A stretch of DNA of 64,000 nt from Metaruminococcus_A sp003150405 (GCA_902489745.1 CABUBB010000003.1:62001-126000); one strand, 5' to 3'; positions 17,180-26,211 are shown, numbered from the stretch's first letter. Notes: generated by a model from the letters alone, not told the origin. A program made the numbers and translations.

Positions 17180-17776
17180 TTATGAAAGTGTAATGGTTTC
17201 TCCCGGCTCCACAATCAGGCGGTTAGGAGTGTCAAAAGCTTCTGCCATTGCGCGATCAAAGAGCGCCTGCGGTTTCATGTGGATTGGGATGTTGTGTTTT
17301 GCCCCCACCAGCGCCGCACACCGGGCAGCTTCGGCGGCGTCCATGTTATAAATGCCGTCGATGGGATACAACGCGTAATCGATTTGCAGGGGAGCAGCGG
17401 TTTGCATCCAATCAGTGGTGGAAGTGTCACCCGACGCATAGACGGTGATTTCATCAAACCGGAGGAGATAGCCTACGCACTCGTTCCGGTCATGGTGGCC
17501 GTTATACGCGGGGACCGCCTCAACCGAAACATCCTTTACTGTGAAAGTCTGGTATACACCCGCCCGAAGCGCCTCCATATAGGTGATCACAGTACAGCCC
17601 GGGTTCCGGTTTTGGATGAGGGAAACCTCATTATGATCGTGGTGACCGTGGGTGACAAGGATCAAGTCTGCGGGGAGGTCATAGCCGTCTCCGGCATAAG
17701 GGTCTACATAAACAACGGTACCCGCTGTCGTTTGAATCCGAAAGCTGCCATGTCCCTGATAGGTTAAAACTGCCAT
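17180..17776 (-). CDS. MBL-fold metal-dependent hydrolase (UlaG-like)
   Basis: A 198-residue metallo-beta-lactamase fold protein. The metal motif THGHHDHNEV (HxHxDH) is present near residue 45, with later ligands NGHHDR and ASGDTS, and a C-terminal NIPIHMKP histidine. The short N-terminal strand YQGHGSFRIQT and YVDPYAG are typical of the UPF0173/UlaG branch. Start ATG 17776 follows AAAGGAGG by 6 nt. Exact substrate unknown. The gene stands alone. Confidence 0.88.
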   Translation of the reverse strand: MAVLTYQGHGSFRIQTTAGTVVYVDPYAGDGYDLPADLILVTHGHHDHNEVSLIQNRNPGCTVITYMEALRAGVYQTFTVKDVSVEAVPAYNGHHDRNECVGYLLRFDEITVYASGDTSTTDWMQTAAPLQIDYALYPIDGIYNMDAAEAARCAALVGAKHNIPIHMKPQALFDRAMAEAFDTPNRLIVEPGETITLS

Positions 17777-18064
17777 AAGAATCCTCCTTTTTGAATTATC
17801 CGGGTGGGTTTGGAATTTCTTTGCTTTTATTGTACCACACCGTTCAAGGCGGAGCAAAGGCTGCTTTTAAAAAGCCAGGCTTCCATATCAACTTGGCGAT
17901 CAAAACGCCGGGTTCGCATGAGCGACAGGATCCGCCGTACCCGCCTCGGTGGGGGCGGCAAACCAGCCGAAAAAAGCACAGCAATGCGAACGCAGCACGT
18001 TACCTGCCTGCCGACACAAAGTGAGGGCAGCAAAAGCCGCCCGCCTCAGCGGCTGGTTTTCCAT

Positions 18065-18802
18065 CTATCTGGAACAGTAAAATGCAATCGCACCGCTCAT
18101 AAACCGGGCGGTTCCCTGCCCGAAACGGTCGATGTTTTGAGCAAACCGTTCATCGCTTGCGTACATCTGTCCCAGCGCGGACAGGATCTCGTCGGTACAG
18201 TTGTAGTGGTACGCGGTAATATACTGCTTCCAGCATTCCACCAGCGCCTGCACCTCCGGAGCAGCTAGGGATTTCATCCGTTCTGCTGCAAAAAGGGCCA
18301 GCAGTTTTTCCATTTGTCCAACAGCTTCCGTTTCCTGCCCCACACCGTAGCCGGCATGCTTCTGTTCGCTTTCACGGTAGGCGTCTGTACCTCCCCACCG
18401 CTGTCTGACTTCATCTGCATACCGTTTTTTTGCGGCCTCTACGTCAGCATAGGTTATCTTGTTTTCACGCATTGGTTCCCCTCCTATGGTTTCATCGACC
18501 ATGCGAAGCAGTTCATCAAGATGGCGGCGCTTCAGCAGCAGAAGCTCCCGGTGCTGTTCCAATATCTGCTTCCTGTCATAGTCCGGATTGGAAAGAATGT
18601 TACGAATGTCCTCCAGCGAAAATTCAAGCTCACGGAAAAAGAGAACCTGCTGCAATACGCTGAGCGATTCGCCATCATAGAAACGGTAGCCGCTTTTGGT
18701 CACCGCGGCGGGTTTGAGCAGATCAACCGCGTCATAATAACGCAGGGTGCGCACGCTAATCCCCATCGTTTTTGCCAATTCACCAATGGACATGGTGGTC
18801 AT
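18065..18802 (-). CDS. MerR family regulator with TipAS-type effector domain
   Basis: A 245-residue regulator. Residues 1-70 are a MerR winged helix (SIGELAKTMGISVRTLRYYD, GYRFYDGESL), then a coiled-coil dimerisation helix to about 110, and a C-terminal helical domain of about 130 residues (YADEVRQRWGGTDAYRESEQ...) matching the TipAS antibiotic/effector-binding fold. ATG 18802 follows GGAGG by 8 nt. The promoter upstream has the 19-bp spacer and ACGTTGCGTCA dyad expected of MerR-type sites, so it is probably autoregulated. The ligand is unknown; known TipA proteins bind thiopeptides, but related ones bind other compounds. No exporter is divergent to it. Confidence 0.9.
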   Translation of the reverse strand: MTTMSIGELAKTMGISVRTLRYYDAVDLLKPAAVTKSGYRFYDGESLSVLQQVLFFRELEFSLEDIRNILSNPDYDRKQILEQHRELLLLKRRHLDELLRMVDETIGGEPMRENKITYADVEAAKKRYADEVRQRWGGTDAYRESEQKHAGYGVGQETEAVGQMEKLLALFAAERMKSLAAPEVQALVECWKQYITAYHYNCTDEILSALGQMYASDERFAQNIDRFGQGTARFMSGAIAFYCSR

Positions 18803-18821
18803 ATTTCTCACCTCCAAATAC

Positions 18822-18852
18822 AGCCTACACTATGACGCAACGTCCGGGTCAA
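18822..18852 (-). promoter_or_regulatory. MerR-type promoter with 19-bp spacer
   Basis: Minus strand TTGACC (18847-18852), 19-bp spacer carrying ACGTTGCGTCA, TAGGCT (18822-18827). The long spacer with a central dyad is the known MerR-family operator design; it supports autoactivation of the TipAS regulator. Confidence 0.75.
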
Positions 18853-19173
18853 GCAATATTTTTTGTTGTAGTTTTCATATACCATATGTAATATCATGTC
18901 AATTCATACAATTTGTTGTTTGTTTTTAAAGAATACATTCCGTTTTTGCCGTGATTTGACCGGATATCTTTCAATGATACACCGAAAAAGCCAACGCTTT
19001 CGATCGAAATGCGCTGTAAGAGCAAGCGGATAAATGGAAACACTGGTGCCCAATTGCCGTTTTTATAGAAAAAATCAAAGCGGGGCTGGTCTATTTTTGT
19101 ATATTTCTATCCTATTATACAGTATGTTGTTCTTTTTAAAAGAAGTATACACAAATTTACTTTTGGCACAGAA
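18853..19173. other. AT-rich intergenic stretch
   Basis: About 320 nt with no supported gene. A plus-strand frame 19034-19252 exists but has no ribosome site and overlaps the CARF gene promoter and start. Confidence 0.5.
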
Positions 19174-19216
19174 AATCCGCCCAGTGCTTGAAAGGGCCGG
19201 GCGGATTCTTTATAAT
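19174..19216 (+). promoter_or_regulatory. Promoter with flanking operator dyad for the CARF-nuclease
   Basis: TTGAAA (19188-19193), 17-bp spacer, TATAAT (19211-19216). A perfect 9-bp dyad AATCCGCCC (19174-19182) / GGGCGGATT (19199-19207) brackets the -35 box, a position suited to a repressor. Confidence 0.65.
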
Positions 19217-19248
19217 AAAGTTATACAGCGAAAACAGGGGGCGGCGGT

Positions 19249-20460
19249 ATGAAAACATTGGTCGAGCTATTTGATAAAGAACCGGTGGAAAATGTTTATG
19301 CTGCCATTGCTTTTCAGCCGGAACGGGTGGTCTTTGCAGGAGACGCACATTTAATGAGTGACATCCGACAGCAGCGGCTCCGACTGTTTTTTGAACGGCA
19401 GGGCTTGCAGGCCGAGCTGCTCTTTTATCCGGTGCGCACCGACGACGTGGAACAGATTGCCGCCGTGTTGGACGACATTACCACCGCGTTTGACGACTGC
19501 GTCTGTGACGTTACCGGCGGTACCGATCTGCTGTTGGTTTCGGTCGGGATGCTTTGCGAGCGGCGGCGGCTCCCGGCGATGTTTTTTAACATCCGCACCG
19601 GAGAATTTGTCAACGTTTGCCGCTGCGAGGCACTGGCGGGCAGATTCACGCCTCCGGTGATCTCGACTGAAAATTTACTGGTGCTGGCCGGCGGTTCCTA
19701 TCTGCGGCACGGGCATTACGATCCGCTGCTGGAGGACCCGGAGATCCGGGAACAAGTGGAGGCGGTGTGGCAGCTGATTGCTCACGATCTTGGCGTTTGG
19801 AACAAACAGGCCGCCTATTTTCAGCAGGCGGCTCGCGGGGATAAGGATGGTGAGGAGGCCGAACTGACCATTCATGCGCCGGTGCACATCCACATTAATT
19901 TCAAGACCATTGTCCACTGCCAGCCGCGGTTTATGCGGGAATTGGAGGAAATTGGTGTTTTGCAGAACTACCGCATGGAAAACGGGCGGGTGCACTACAC
20001 CTATGCAAACGCCATGTACAAGCGCCTGCTGAGCGATGCCGGGGTCTGGCTGGAGCTGTACACCTACTACACCGCCCAGCGTACCAACTTTTTTGACGAT
20101 GTGCAAACCAGCGTCATCATTGACTGGGATTCGCGCGGGCGTGAAAACAGCACCATCAATGAAATAGACAATATTATCATCAAAGGGATTGTACCTCTTT
20201 TTATCTCCTGTAAAATCGGCGCCCCATCGGTACTGGCCATCAATGAGATCGACGGCATTGCGAGGCGATTTGGCGGCGTTTTGGCACGGCCGGTGCTGGT
20301 GACCGCAAGCAGTCTGGAAGAGGCTTCCCCCTACACCGCTCAGCGTGCCCGCGATATGGGGGTGACAGTGCTGGAGGTGGGCGGCATGTCCCGCCAGGCA
20401 TTCCAGAAAGCACTGATCCATTTGACCGATGCCCGCCATGACCCGATTATGCCGCGCTGA
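19249..20460 (+). CDS. Orphan CARF-domain nuclease (Card1/Can2-like, DUF1887)
   Basis: A 403-residue protein. The N-terminal half is a CARF Rossmann-like fold with the motif VTGGTDLLLVSVG at residues 88-100. A linker and winged-helix-like middle part follow, and the C-terminus is a PD-(D/E)xK nuclease: N304-E305-I-D307, then F-I-S-C-K322 after 14 residues. This layout is that of DUF1887 effectors such as Card1 and Can2, which are activated by cyclic oligoadenylate made by type III CRISPR Cas10 and cut nucleic acid. No cas gene or CRISPR array is in the window. The usual lysine after GGT is an aspartate here, so ligand choice may differ. SD is weak (GGGGGCGG). The 3' end overlaps a convergent small gene by 14 nt. 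Confidence 0.85.
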   Translation: MKTLVELFDKEPVENVYAAIAFQPERVVFAGDAHLMSDIRQQRLRLFFERQGLQAELLFYPVRTDDVEQIAAVLDDITTAFDDCVCDVTGGTDLLLVSVGMLCERRRLPAMFFNIRTGEFVNVCRCEALAGRFTPPVISTENLLVLAGGSYLRHGHYDPLLEDPEIREQVEAVWQLIAHDLGVWNKQAAYFQQAARGDKDGEEAELTIHAPVHIHINFKTIVHCQPRFMRELEEIGVLQNYRMENGRVHYTYANAMYKRLLSDAGVWLELYTYYTAQRTNFFDDVQTSVIIDWDSRGRENSTINEIDNIIIKGIVPLFISCKIGAPSVLAINEIDGIARRFGGVLARPVLVTASSLEEASPYTAQRARDMGVTVLEVGGMSRQAFQKALIHLTDARHDPIMPR

Positions 20461-20584
20461 CGGCGTATTCTACCCGCAGTTCTTCCAGCGCTTCCTGCAT
20501 GGTATCGGCTGAAAATTCAAATCCACCGTTTGTATTGTAAACCTCAATATGCCCATTGACCACCTGAAGGCGATACTCCATCAT
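20447..20584 (-). CDS. Small acidic protein of unknown function (45 aa)
   Basis: A short frame that starts MMEYRLQVVNGHIEVYN and ends ELRVEYAVSAA. AAAGGA stands 8 nt before the ATG at 20584. The composition (alternating beta-like N-terminus, helical C-terminus EALEELR) looks like a real small protein. It is convergent with the CARF-nuclease and overlaps its last 14 nt. No family recognised. Confidence 0.55.
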   Translation of the reverse strand: MMEYRLQVVNGHIEVYNTNGGFEFSADTMQEALEELRVEYAVSAA

Positions 20585-21095
20585 AACGACCATCCTTTCT
20601 TTTGGTTACGGTTCTTTTAATAGGATGGCATCAGTATAGCAAATATGGTGTCCAATAAAACGGACAGTAATTTAAATTTCATTGCTTTTTTCCGGGCTTT
20701 GTTGCATGAAAAGCGAAACCCTTTACGCACGATCAAATTGCGGCAATGAAGTTTCATCATTTCCGGCGGAAATTACTCCCGCCTGCTGCCTTTTACGAAC
20801 CAAGCGACTATACGGAGTAAAGTGTTTAATTTCATCCGCCGGACATGTCCCACAGATACCGGGGCAGTGCACGGCCAGCGGTTTGGATGATTTCGGCCGG
20901 CTTTTGACCTGCCTTTGATGATTAAACGGGCCATTCGATCTTGAAAACGGCCTGCCTCTGAAAAAGAGGCAGGCCGTTTTCAAATGTAAAATTCCTATGC
21001 GTTCTCCGGCCAAGGTAGAGCTTCTTTTCCTGATTGCTTTCTGAACGATATAGCTGGTCGAACCGATTAAACGGCCCCAAAGGACGGCCGCACAT
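20585..21095. other. Intergenic stretch with a long hairpin and a dyad region
   Basis: No coding region supported. It holds GTTTAATTTCATC (20828-20840) and a partly complementary GATGATTAAAC near 20917-20927, and a 17-bp hairpin at 20942-20981 which is probably the terminator of the Nudix operon. Confidence 0.45.
20942..20981. terminator. Intrinsic terminator, 17-bp stem
   Basis: TGAAAACGGCCTGCCTC pairs with GAGGCAGGCCGTTTTCA. It lies about 115 nt after the Nudix gene on the minus strand. Confidence 0.7.
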
Positions 21096-21701
21096 CTACC
21101 GATCCGTTATCTTCCGCTTTTGCAGAGCTGGTAAAATCAATTCCCGGAAAACACGGGCATGACTGCACCACTCTTCCGGCGCAATGGAAACAGCCTCTCC
21201 ATGCTGGGTATAGGCTGCCGCCGTACAAGCTGTACCGCATTCGGTACGGACAAGTTCCTCCAAAGAAATGCGTACCACCCGTTCAACCTCTTCACCGGGG
21301 ACAAAAGGAGGATTGGGGTTGCAGTAGAACCAGGTTTCACAGAGTTCGCGGTCGGTAAAACCAGGAAGCAGAATATCTTCCCGAAAAGCGCCGATGTACT
21401 CCAAATCCTCTTCCTGGACGACCAGGCCGAGCTCCTCCCACATTTCACGGACGGCGGCTTTCTGAAACGGCTCGCCCGCATCAATATGCCCGCCGACAGC
21501 GACGTCATAGAGCAAAGGAAAATCCTTTTTATTGTGGGCACGCTGCTGAAACCAGACCCAGACCGAGCCGTCTACCACCGAGATCACCCATATATGAGCA
21601 ACACGGTGCAAAAGCCCCTTGTCATGCGCTTCATCCCGCGGCACTTTGCCGACAATCTGGAAGGAGTCGTCCAAAACATCGAGATACTCCACTGCGCTCA
21701 T
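21096..21701 (-). CDS. Nudix hydrolase (YfcD/IPP isomerase-like)
   Basis: A 201-residue Nudix protein. The box GGHIDAGEPFQKAAVREMWEELG fits Gx5Ex7REuxEExGu at about residues 69-91, preceded by RVAHIWVISVVDGSVWVWFQQRA as in the YfcD branch that resembles isopentenyl-diphosphate isomerase. Substrate unknown; a pyrophosphohydrolase on a nucleotide derivative is likely. Its ATG overlaps the nitroreductase stop as TAATG, so both are translated from one message. Confidence 0.9.
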   Translation of the reverse strand: MSAVEYLDVLDDSFQIVGKVPRDEAHDKGLLHRVAHIWVISVVDGSVWVWFQQRAHNKKDFPLLYDVAVGGHIDAGEPFQKAAVREMWEELGLVVQEEDLEYIGAFREDILLPGFTDRELCETWFYCNPNPPFVPGEEVERVVRISLEELVRTECGTACTAAAYTQHGEAVSIAPEEWCSHARVFRELILPALQKRKITDR

Positions 21702-22240
21702 TATTTTGCCTCCATCCAGGTGACAATTTCGTCAAGCGGCTTACGCACCTTTTCCCGCGGGGTCTCTAAGGCGGGATATCCTACACAGATCACTAGACGG
21801 ATACGCTTAGATTTTGCAATGCCGGTCAGTTCCTTGATTTTATCCTCGTTGAACCAGCCGAGTATACAGGTGCCAAGCCCCTGTTCCGCCGCCGCAAGGG
21901 TAAAATAAGCGGTTGCGAGGCCGATATCGATCTGAGCATAGGTTTGGCTTTTGAGAAACTGGCCGATCCGGGCGGATAGAGTCGCCTTTTCTTCGGTGAC
22001 AACCACAAAAGCAGGGACTTCGTTGGTAAAACGGTTCATTCCAATGTCCTGTGTGCATTTGGCTAGTGCAGAGGCAGTATCGGGGTTGTCGACCACGGTA
22101 AAATGCCATGGCTGGCTGTTGCAGGCCGAGGGGGCAAGCCGTGCCACCTCCAGGCAGGCGGTGAGCTGTTCCCGGGTCACACGCTGGTCTGCGTATTTGC
22201 GGCAGCTTTCACGGCGTTTGATCAAGTCAGAAAAGTTCAT
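21701..22240 (-). CDS. Nitroreductase family protein
   Basis: A 179-residue FMN-dependent oxidoreductase. The N-terminus MNFSDLIKRRESCRKYADQRV gives the RRSxRxY flavin-phosphate motif, followed by RLAPSACNSQPWHFTVVD and a C-terminal RLVICVGYPALETPREKVRKP. This is the typical compact clostridial nitroreductase. Physiological substrate unknown. First gene of a two-gene operon with the Nudix hydrolase (1-nt overlap). Confidence 0.93.
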   Translation of the reverse strand: MNFSDLIKRRESCRKYADQRVTREQLTACLEVARLAPSACNSQPWHFTVVDNPDTASALAKCTQDIGMNRFTNEVPAFVVVTEEKATLSARIGQFLKSQTYAQIDIGLATAYFTLAAAEQGLGTCILGWFNEDKIKELTGIAKSKRIRLVICVGYPALETPREKVRKPLDEIVTWMEAK

Positions 22241-22456
22241 TGCAGTTCTCCCTTCAACAAAACGAATTGCGCTAAATAAGACGTATGTACTGCATCAATA
22301 GCAGCTCGACAGCCGCTGGGCGATATAAAACCGGATGGGACACCCTTCCGGGCCGGACCAGACGTAGGACGCAGCACACGCTCCGAGCAGCGCCAACAGT
22401 CAGGACAAAAGGTTCTTCCAACCGGTAAAGGGTTTCGCAGTTTTTCGCCGCCCGGA

Positions 22457-23971
22457 TTAAAACCGGAACTCTGCCTTGGGCGATGCCCCGGATTGGCCGG
22501 AAACAGCCAATGGATCTGTCACCGGCCGCCCGAAGTAAAAATCATCGACCAAATGAAAACCGGTCTTGCGCTGGTGATGCAATTTAAAGCCGTAAGCATC
22601 AAAATGGAAGTCCAGAATATCCCGGAACGGCGTTCGGTTGTAGCAGAGCACCGCCCGAAAGGTATTGGGGCTGGTCCATGCGCCGCAGGCAGAGAGGTTG
22701 CAGTCGACGGGGACAATGTCACGGGAAGTCACCGGAGGGACACAGGCTGGTGCGGAATCCACCCAGCGTGAATAACCGAGAGGCACCTCAGATTCTATGC
22801 CGCCGATGGTAAGGCGCATTTTGTTTTCCCCGTCCTTCCGGGAAAATGCAACCCGCTCAATGCGCAAGGGGTTTTCAGAAAGCTCATAAACCGGTTTCCA
22901 ATAAGCAGAGGCCTCTGGGGAATCCGGTTCACCCACTGCTGTTGGAACCGTCAGTCCGGCGGCAAACGCCTCCAGCGTCTGCTGGTTTTGTTCGACATTT
23001 TCCGCCTCGCTTCGGAGGCCGGGCAGCAGAATATCCCACAAGGCAGTGAGCACCGGCTGGGTATCCTGCGCGCCGGAGGTCACGGCAACAACCATATCCT
23101 GCTTGGGCAGGACAACACAGAACTGGGCGAAAGCGCCCGCCGCCCGGTAGGATTCCTCCGGCTGACAGCGCCAGAACTGGTAACCGTAACCCTGGCGGCT
23201 GTCGATGTTTATATGCTCAGTAAAGTCAATCTGTTTGGCGGTGGCCTGTTCAATCCATTTGGCATCAAGGAGCCGTTCCCCGCCATAGCTGCCCTTATTC
23301 AACAGAAACAGGCCGAACTTGGCAATATCCTCGGTTTGAAGATGAAAGCCGGTGCCACCGGCAGAGACGCCCTCTGGGCTTTGCTCCCACCAGTATTCCC
23401 CAAAACCAAGCGGGTCAAAAAGCCGCGGCTTTAAATAGTCGACAAGTTTCATGCCGGACACCCGCTGGACAACGGCGGACAGCATGTAGGTGGCGGCGGT
23501 ATTGTAAAGGTAATGGGTACCCGGCTTTTTTTCGATGTAAGAGGAAAGAAAGCGGAACATCCAGTCGCCGTCATTGGTGCCGCGTACCCCGACCGGCGGT
23601 TCGGTGACATGCCCGGTCGCCATGCGGAGCATGTCCCGCAGGGTGAGCTCTTTCATGTAATCGCAGGGGCCGGCATCCGGCGGAAGAATGTCTGGGAAGA
23701 AATCAAGAAGCTTGTCATGAATCGAAAGCAGGCCCTCCTGCACGGCAAACCCCACTGCGATGGAGGTAAAACTTTTGCTCATGGAAAAGAGCATATGTGG
23801 AAATTCTGCGCGGTATGGGTTCCACCACGCTTCGGCAACGACCCTGCCGTGCCGGAGGATCATAATGGATTGAACGCCGGTTTGGTTTTGATCGTAATAA
23901 TGGAGCAGGTCAAGGACTGTTTTGGGATCCAGTCCCTCTGCCCACGGGGTACTGCGCTGTAATTTTTGCAT
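22457..23971 (-). CDS. Serine hydrolase, class C beta-lactamase-like
   Basis: A 504-residue protein with the active-site SxxK as S63-M-S-K66 in FSMSKSFTSIAVG, a second motif YNTAATYMLSAVVQRVSG, and a third GGTGFHL. No signal peptide is present, so it is probably a cytosolic esterase or peptidase and not a resistance enzyme. The part after about residue 350 is an extra C-terminal domain seen in many clostridial members. GGAGG precedes the ATG. It is a single gene. Confidence 0.88.
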   Translation of the reverse strand: MQKLQRSTPWAEGLDPKTVLDLLHYYDQNQTGVQSIMILRHGRVVAEAWWNPYRAEFPHMLFSMSKSFTSIAVGFAVQEGLLSIHDKLLDFFPDILPPDAGPCDYMKELTLRDMLRMATGHVTEPPVGVRGTNDGDWMFRFLSSYIEKKPGTHYLYNTAATYMLSAVVQRVSGMKLVDYLKPRLFDPLGFGEYWWEQSPEGVSAGGTGFHLQTEDIAKFGLFLLNKGSYGGERLLDAKWIEQATAKQIDFTEHINIDSRQGYGYQFWRCQPEESYRAAGAFAQFCVVLPKQDMVVAVTSGAQDTQPVLTALWDILLPGLRSEAENVEQNQQTLEAFAAGLTVPTAVGEPDSPEASAYWKPVYELSENPLRIERVAFSRKDGENKMRLTIGGIESEVPLGYSRWVDSAPACVPPVTSRDIVPVDCNLSACGAWTSPNTFRAVLCYNRTPFRDILDFHFDAYGFKLHHQRKTGFHLVDDFYFGRPVTDPLAVSGQSGASPKAEFRF

Positions 23972-24232
23972 GGATAAACCTCCTTCTGTATTGCTTGGTA
24001 ATGCTTTTATTATAGCACAAAGCGGTGTAGGACGATCCTATCATCGAGAACAATTTTCGCAGCATGATTCATAAAAAATTATTTATTTGTCATAGGTTTA
24101 TACAAATTTCATAATATATATCTACTAATAGTAAAATTACTGTATAATATAACAAGAAAAATAATGTAAAGAAGATGGTTACGATGGGCTTTTTATTTTG
24201 AACAGAATCCAACCAAATAAAGGAGTGTCACT

Positions 24233-25301
24233 ATGAAAAAAAGATAAGTAAACAGATCCTGGCTTCAGCTGTTTCTTTCATGCTTTTGATGAGTTGCGTG
24301 GGATTTTCAGCCACAGCGGAAGAAACCAGTTTAACGCCCGCAGAGCAGTACGCGGCGTATGTTGACTCTCTCGACTGGCCGAGCTATGACAATCACATCG
24401 ACATGGTGAACGCCGCACAGATTCCAACTCATATCCTAAACCAGATGAGCACCGAGAATTTGGTGGAAGCGTTTCTTCTCTATCCTTTGCGTTATGATTT
24501 GATTGTGTGGAATAGTTATAGGCAGGGCTTTGACGCAGTGAAAAGCCAGTTCAACGGCCTTGAAGAACTGGTAAACCGTGAGGACGGCGCGCAGAAGCTG
24601 CTTGAAAAGATGCAGTCGATCCCAGTCGTCATGAGCACAGCCAATATTGATCACGAGCAGTATATGCGGCCGCTCTACCTCGACGTCCTGTTAGCTCAGC
24701 CGGAATTTATGAATCAGCTTTCCGAACAGGAAACCGAAAACGCCATAGAGGTCGTGGATGAAATTATTGAGCAGTGCGACCCGAAAATTTATGGCCAGTA
24801 TACAATGAAGTTTTATGACGCAGCAAACGAACAAATAAGCTTGTACTATAACTATATAACGATAAAAACACCAGGAGGAAAAGATGTCTGTGTTCGGGCT
24901 TGGACACCAGGAGATCCAGAATTCCCTAACGATACGGCTGCAAGAGAGGATATGGTAGAACAACAAAAGACTTATCCAAATGCGTTGTATCTCAGCCCCT
25001 CCAGTCAGAAATATAACTGCCATTCCTATGCATGGTATAGTCAAAGCTCCCTTAATACCTATTGGATAGCAAAAGCTGAACCGTATTTAACGGATGGCAC
25101 ATGTTCAAATACCGACGTTTATAAACAGTATACAAGAGTCGTATACTATAATCCGGATCAAAGCTATGGAGTTAGTCCATATTACCACTCTTCACTTGTT
25201 GTTAACACAGGAAATGGGGAGAAGGCCTTTTAACGGAACATCCCATAGCCTATCGTCCTTACTGGGGAAGCCATAAGGCTCTTTATTATTATAATTATTA
25301 A
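24233..25301 (+). pseudogene. Decayed homologue of the secreted NCHSYAW protein
   Basis: Second copy of the 7391-8479 gene. After AGGAG (24221-24225) and ATG 24233 an A7 tract leads to a stop after four codons; with one more A the frame gives MKKKISKQILASAVSF..., a perfect signal peptide continuous with the open frame that starts at 24280. The open part (to 25233) includes the tryptophan where the first copy has TAG, and YNCHSYAWYSQS. Near 25205-25211 a second single-base loss shifts the frame: the proper frame then reads RKWGEGLLTEHP... to a TAA at 25299-25301. The longest intact frame is 24280-25233 (317 codons). It could be a true pseudogene, a slippery gene or homopolymer miscalls. Confidence 0.8.
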
Positions 25302-25357
25302 TTTCTTCAGGCCCTGCGTAAATTTACAGGAGCCTCTTATGGCATGGGAGTATCCTT

Positions 25358-26076
25358 ATGAAAACAAAGAGCATACTTTTTTCTCTCTTGCGGTAATCGC
25401 AGTTTTCGCAGTATCACTGTCATATGCATTTCGGAATATAGAAAGCCCTGCTAAGCCAGAACCAAAATTTAGCAGCGCTTCACTCCCAAGCCTAGTCCGT
25501 TATTACGAAAGCCAGCTTGATCCATCCATTCCGCGCATTACCGTGACGGCAGAACACGACGGAGAACGCTATGAACTGCCCTATAACGCCGCGTTCGTCA
25601 GCGGAGACGGCGAGCCGCAAGCTGCGATGAACCGCACCTGGTTTGAAATTTGATGAACAATTTTGGTCGCTTCCGGAACTTGTAAATAAAAAGGGAAGCT
25701 ATGGCGGAATATCTCCCGTGCAGTTCACCATTTCTTTTTGTGAACAGCCAGAGGGAGAAGTTTCCATTATTGATTATTGGATTTACAGTGAACACGGTTA
25801 TGTAGGCACCTATTTTGTCGAAAACAAGCCCGACTACAGCGCCGAATTATTAAAGCAACACACCCGAACCTTCGCGCCGGAAAACGGCAAAGTATCCTTT
25901 AAGCTGTGGGACGGCAACGACATACATGCATCCAGCAGTCAGCCACCGTTGCTGGGGCTTCGTATGAAATGCCGTTATGGAGAACAAAACGCAGAATATT
26001 ACATCATGTTCAAACATGCTGGATGGAGTTTCCCCCCGATACAGACTTTAGCCACCTCACCCCGCTGAAAGAATAG
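25358..26076 (+). pseudogene. Decayed homologue of the membrane-anchored cassette protein
   Basis: Homologue of 8554-9294 and 9335-10138 broken by at least four single-base deletions. From ATG 25358 (GGGAG 7 nt upstream) the expected MKTKSILF anchor runs into a stop unless the T6 tract 25377-25382 is T7. Further losses are at A3 25646-25648 and T4 25661-25664 (restoring WFENLMNNFWSLPEL) and at C6 26032-26037 (restoring SHLTPLKE before TAG 26074-26076). Readable pieces are 25339-25653 and 25643-26068. It follows the NCHSYAW pseudogene just as in the 7-10 kb cassette. Confidence 0.8.
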
Positions 26077-26141
26077 CCTTCCGGTTCAGATTTTGCCGTT
26101 CATCGCCGCTAATCGAATCGTAGATCCATTTTACAAACGAA

Positions 26142-26180
26142 ACAGGAAGCCGACTCTTATTGCCGGCCTCCTGCTTTTTT
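26142..26180. terminator. Intrinsic terminator
   Basis: CAGGAAGCCG pairs with CCGGCCTCCTG with one bulge, followed by six T on the plus strand; the complement is T-rich too. It separates the decayed cassette from the convergent NhaC gene. Confidence 0.75.
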
Positions 26181-26211
26181 CAGTATTCTTTCTGCCGTTC
26201 CAAGCGGTTCG

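Noticed and set aside
19034..19252. 72-codon plus frame before the CARF gene
   Set aside because: No ribosome site; it covers the promoter and operator of the CARF gene.
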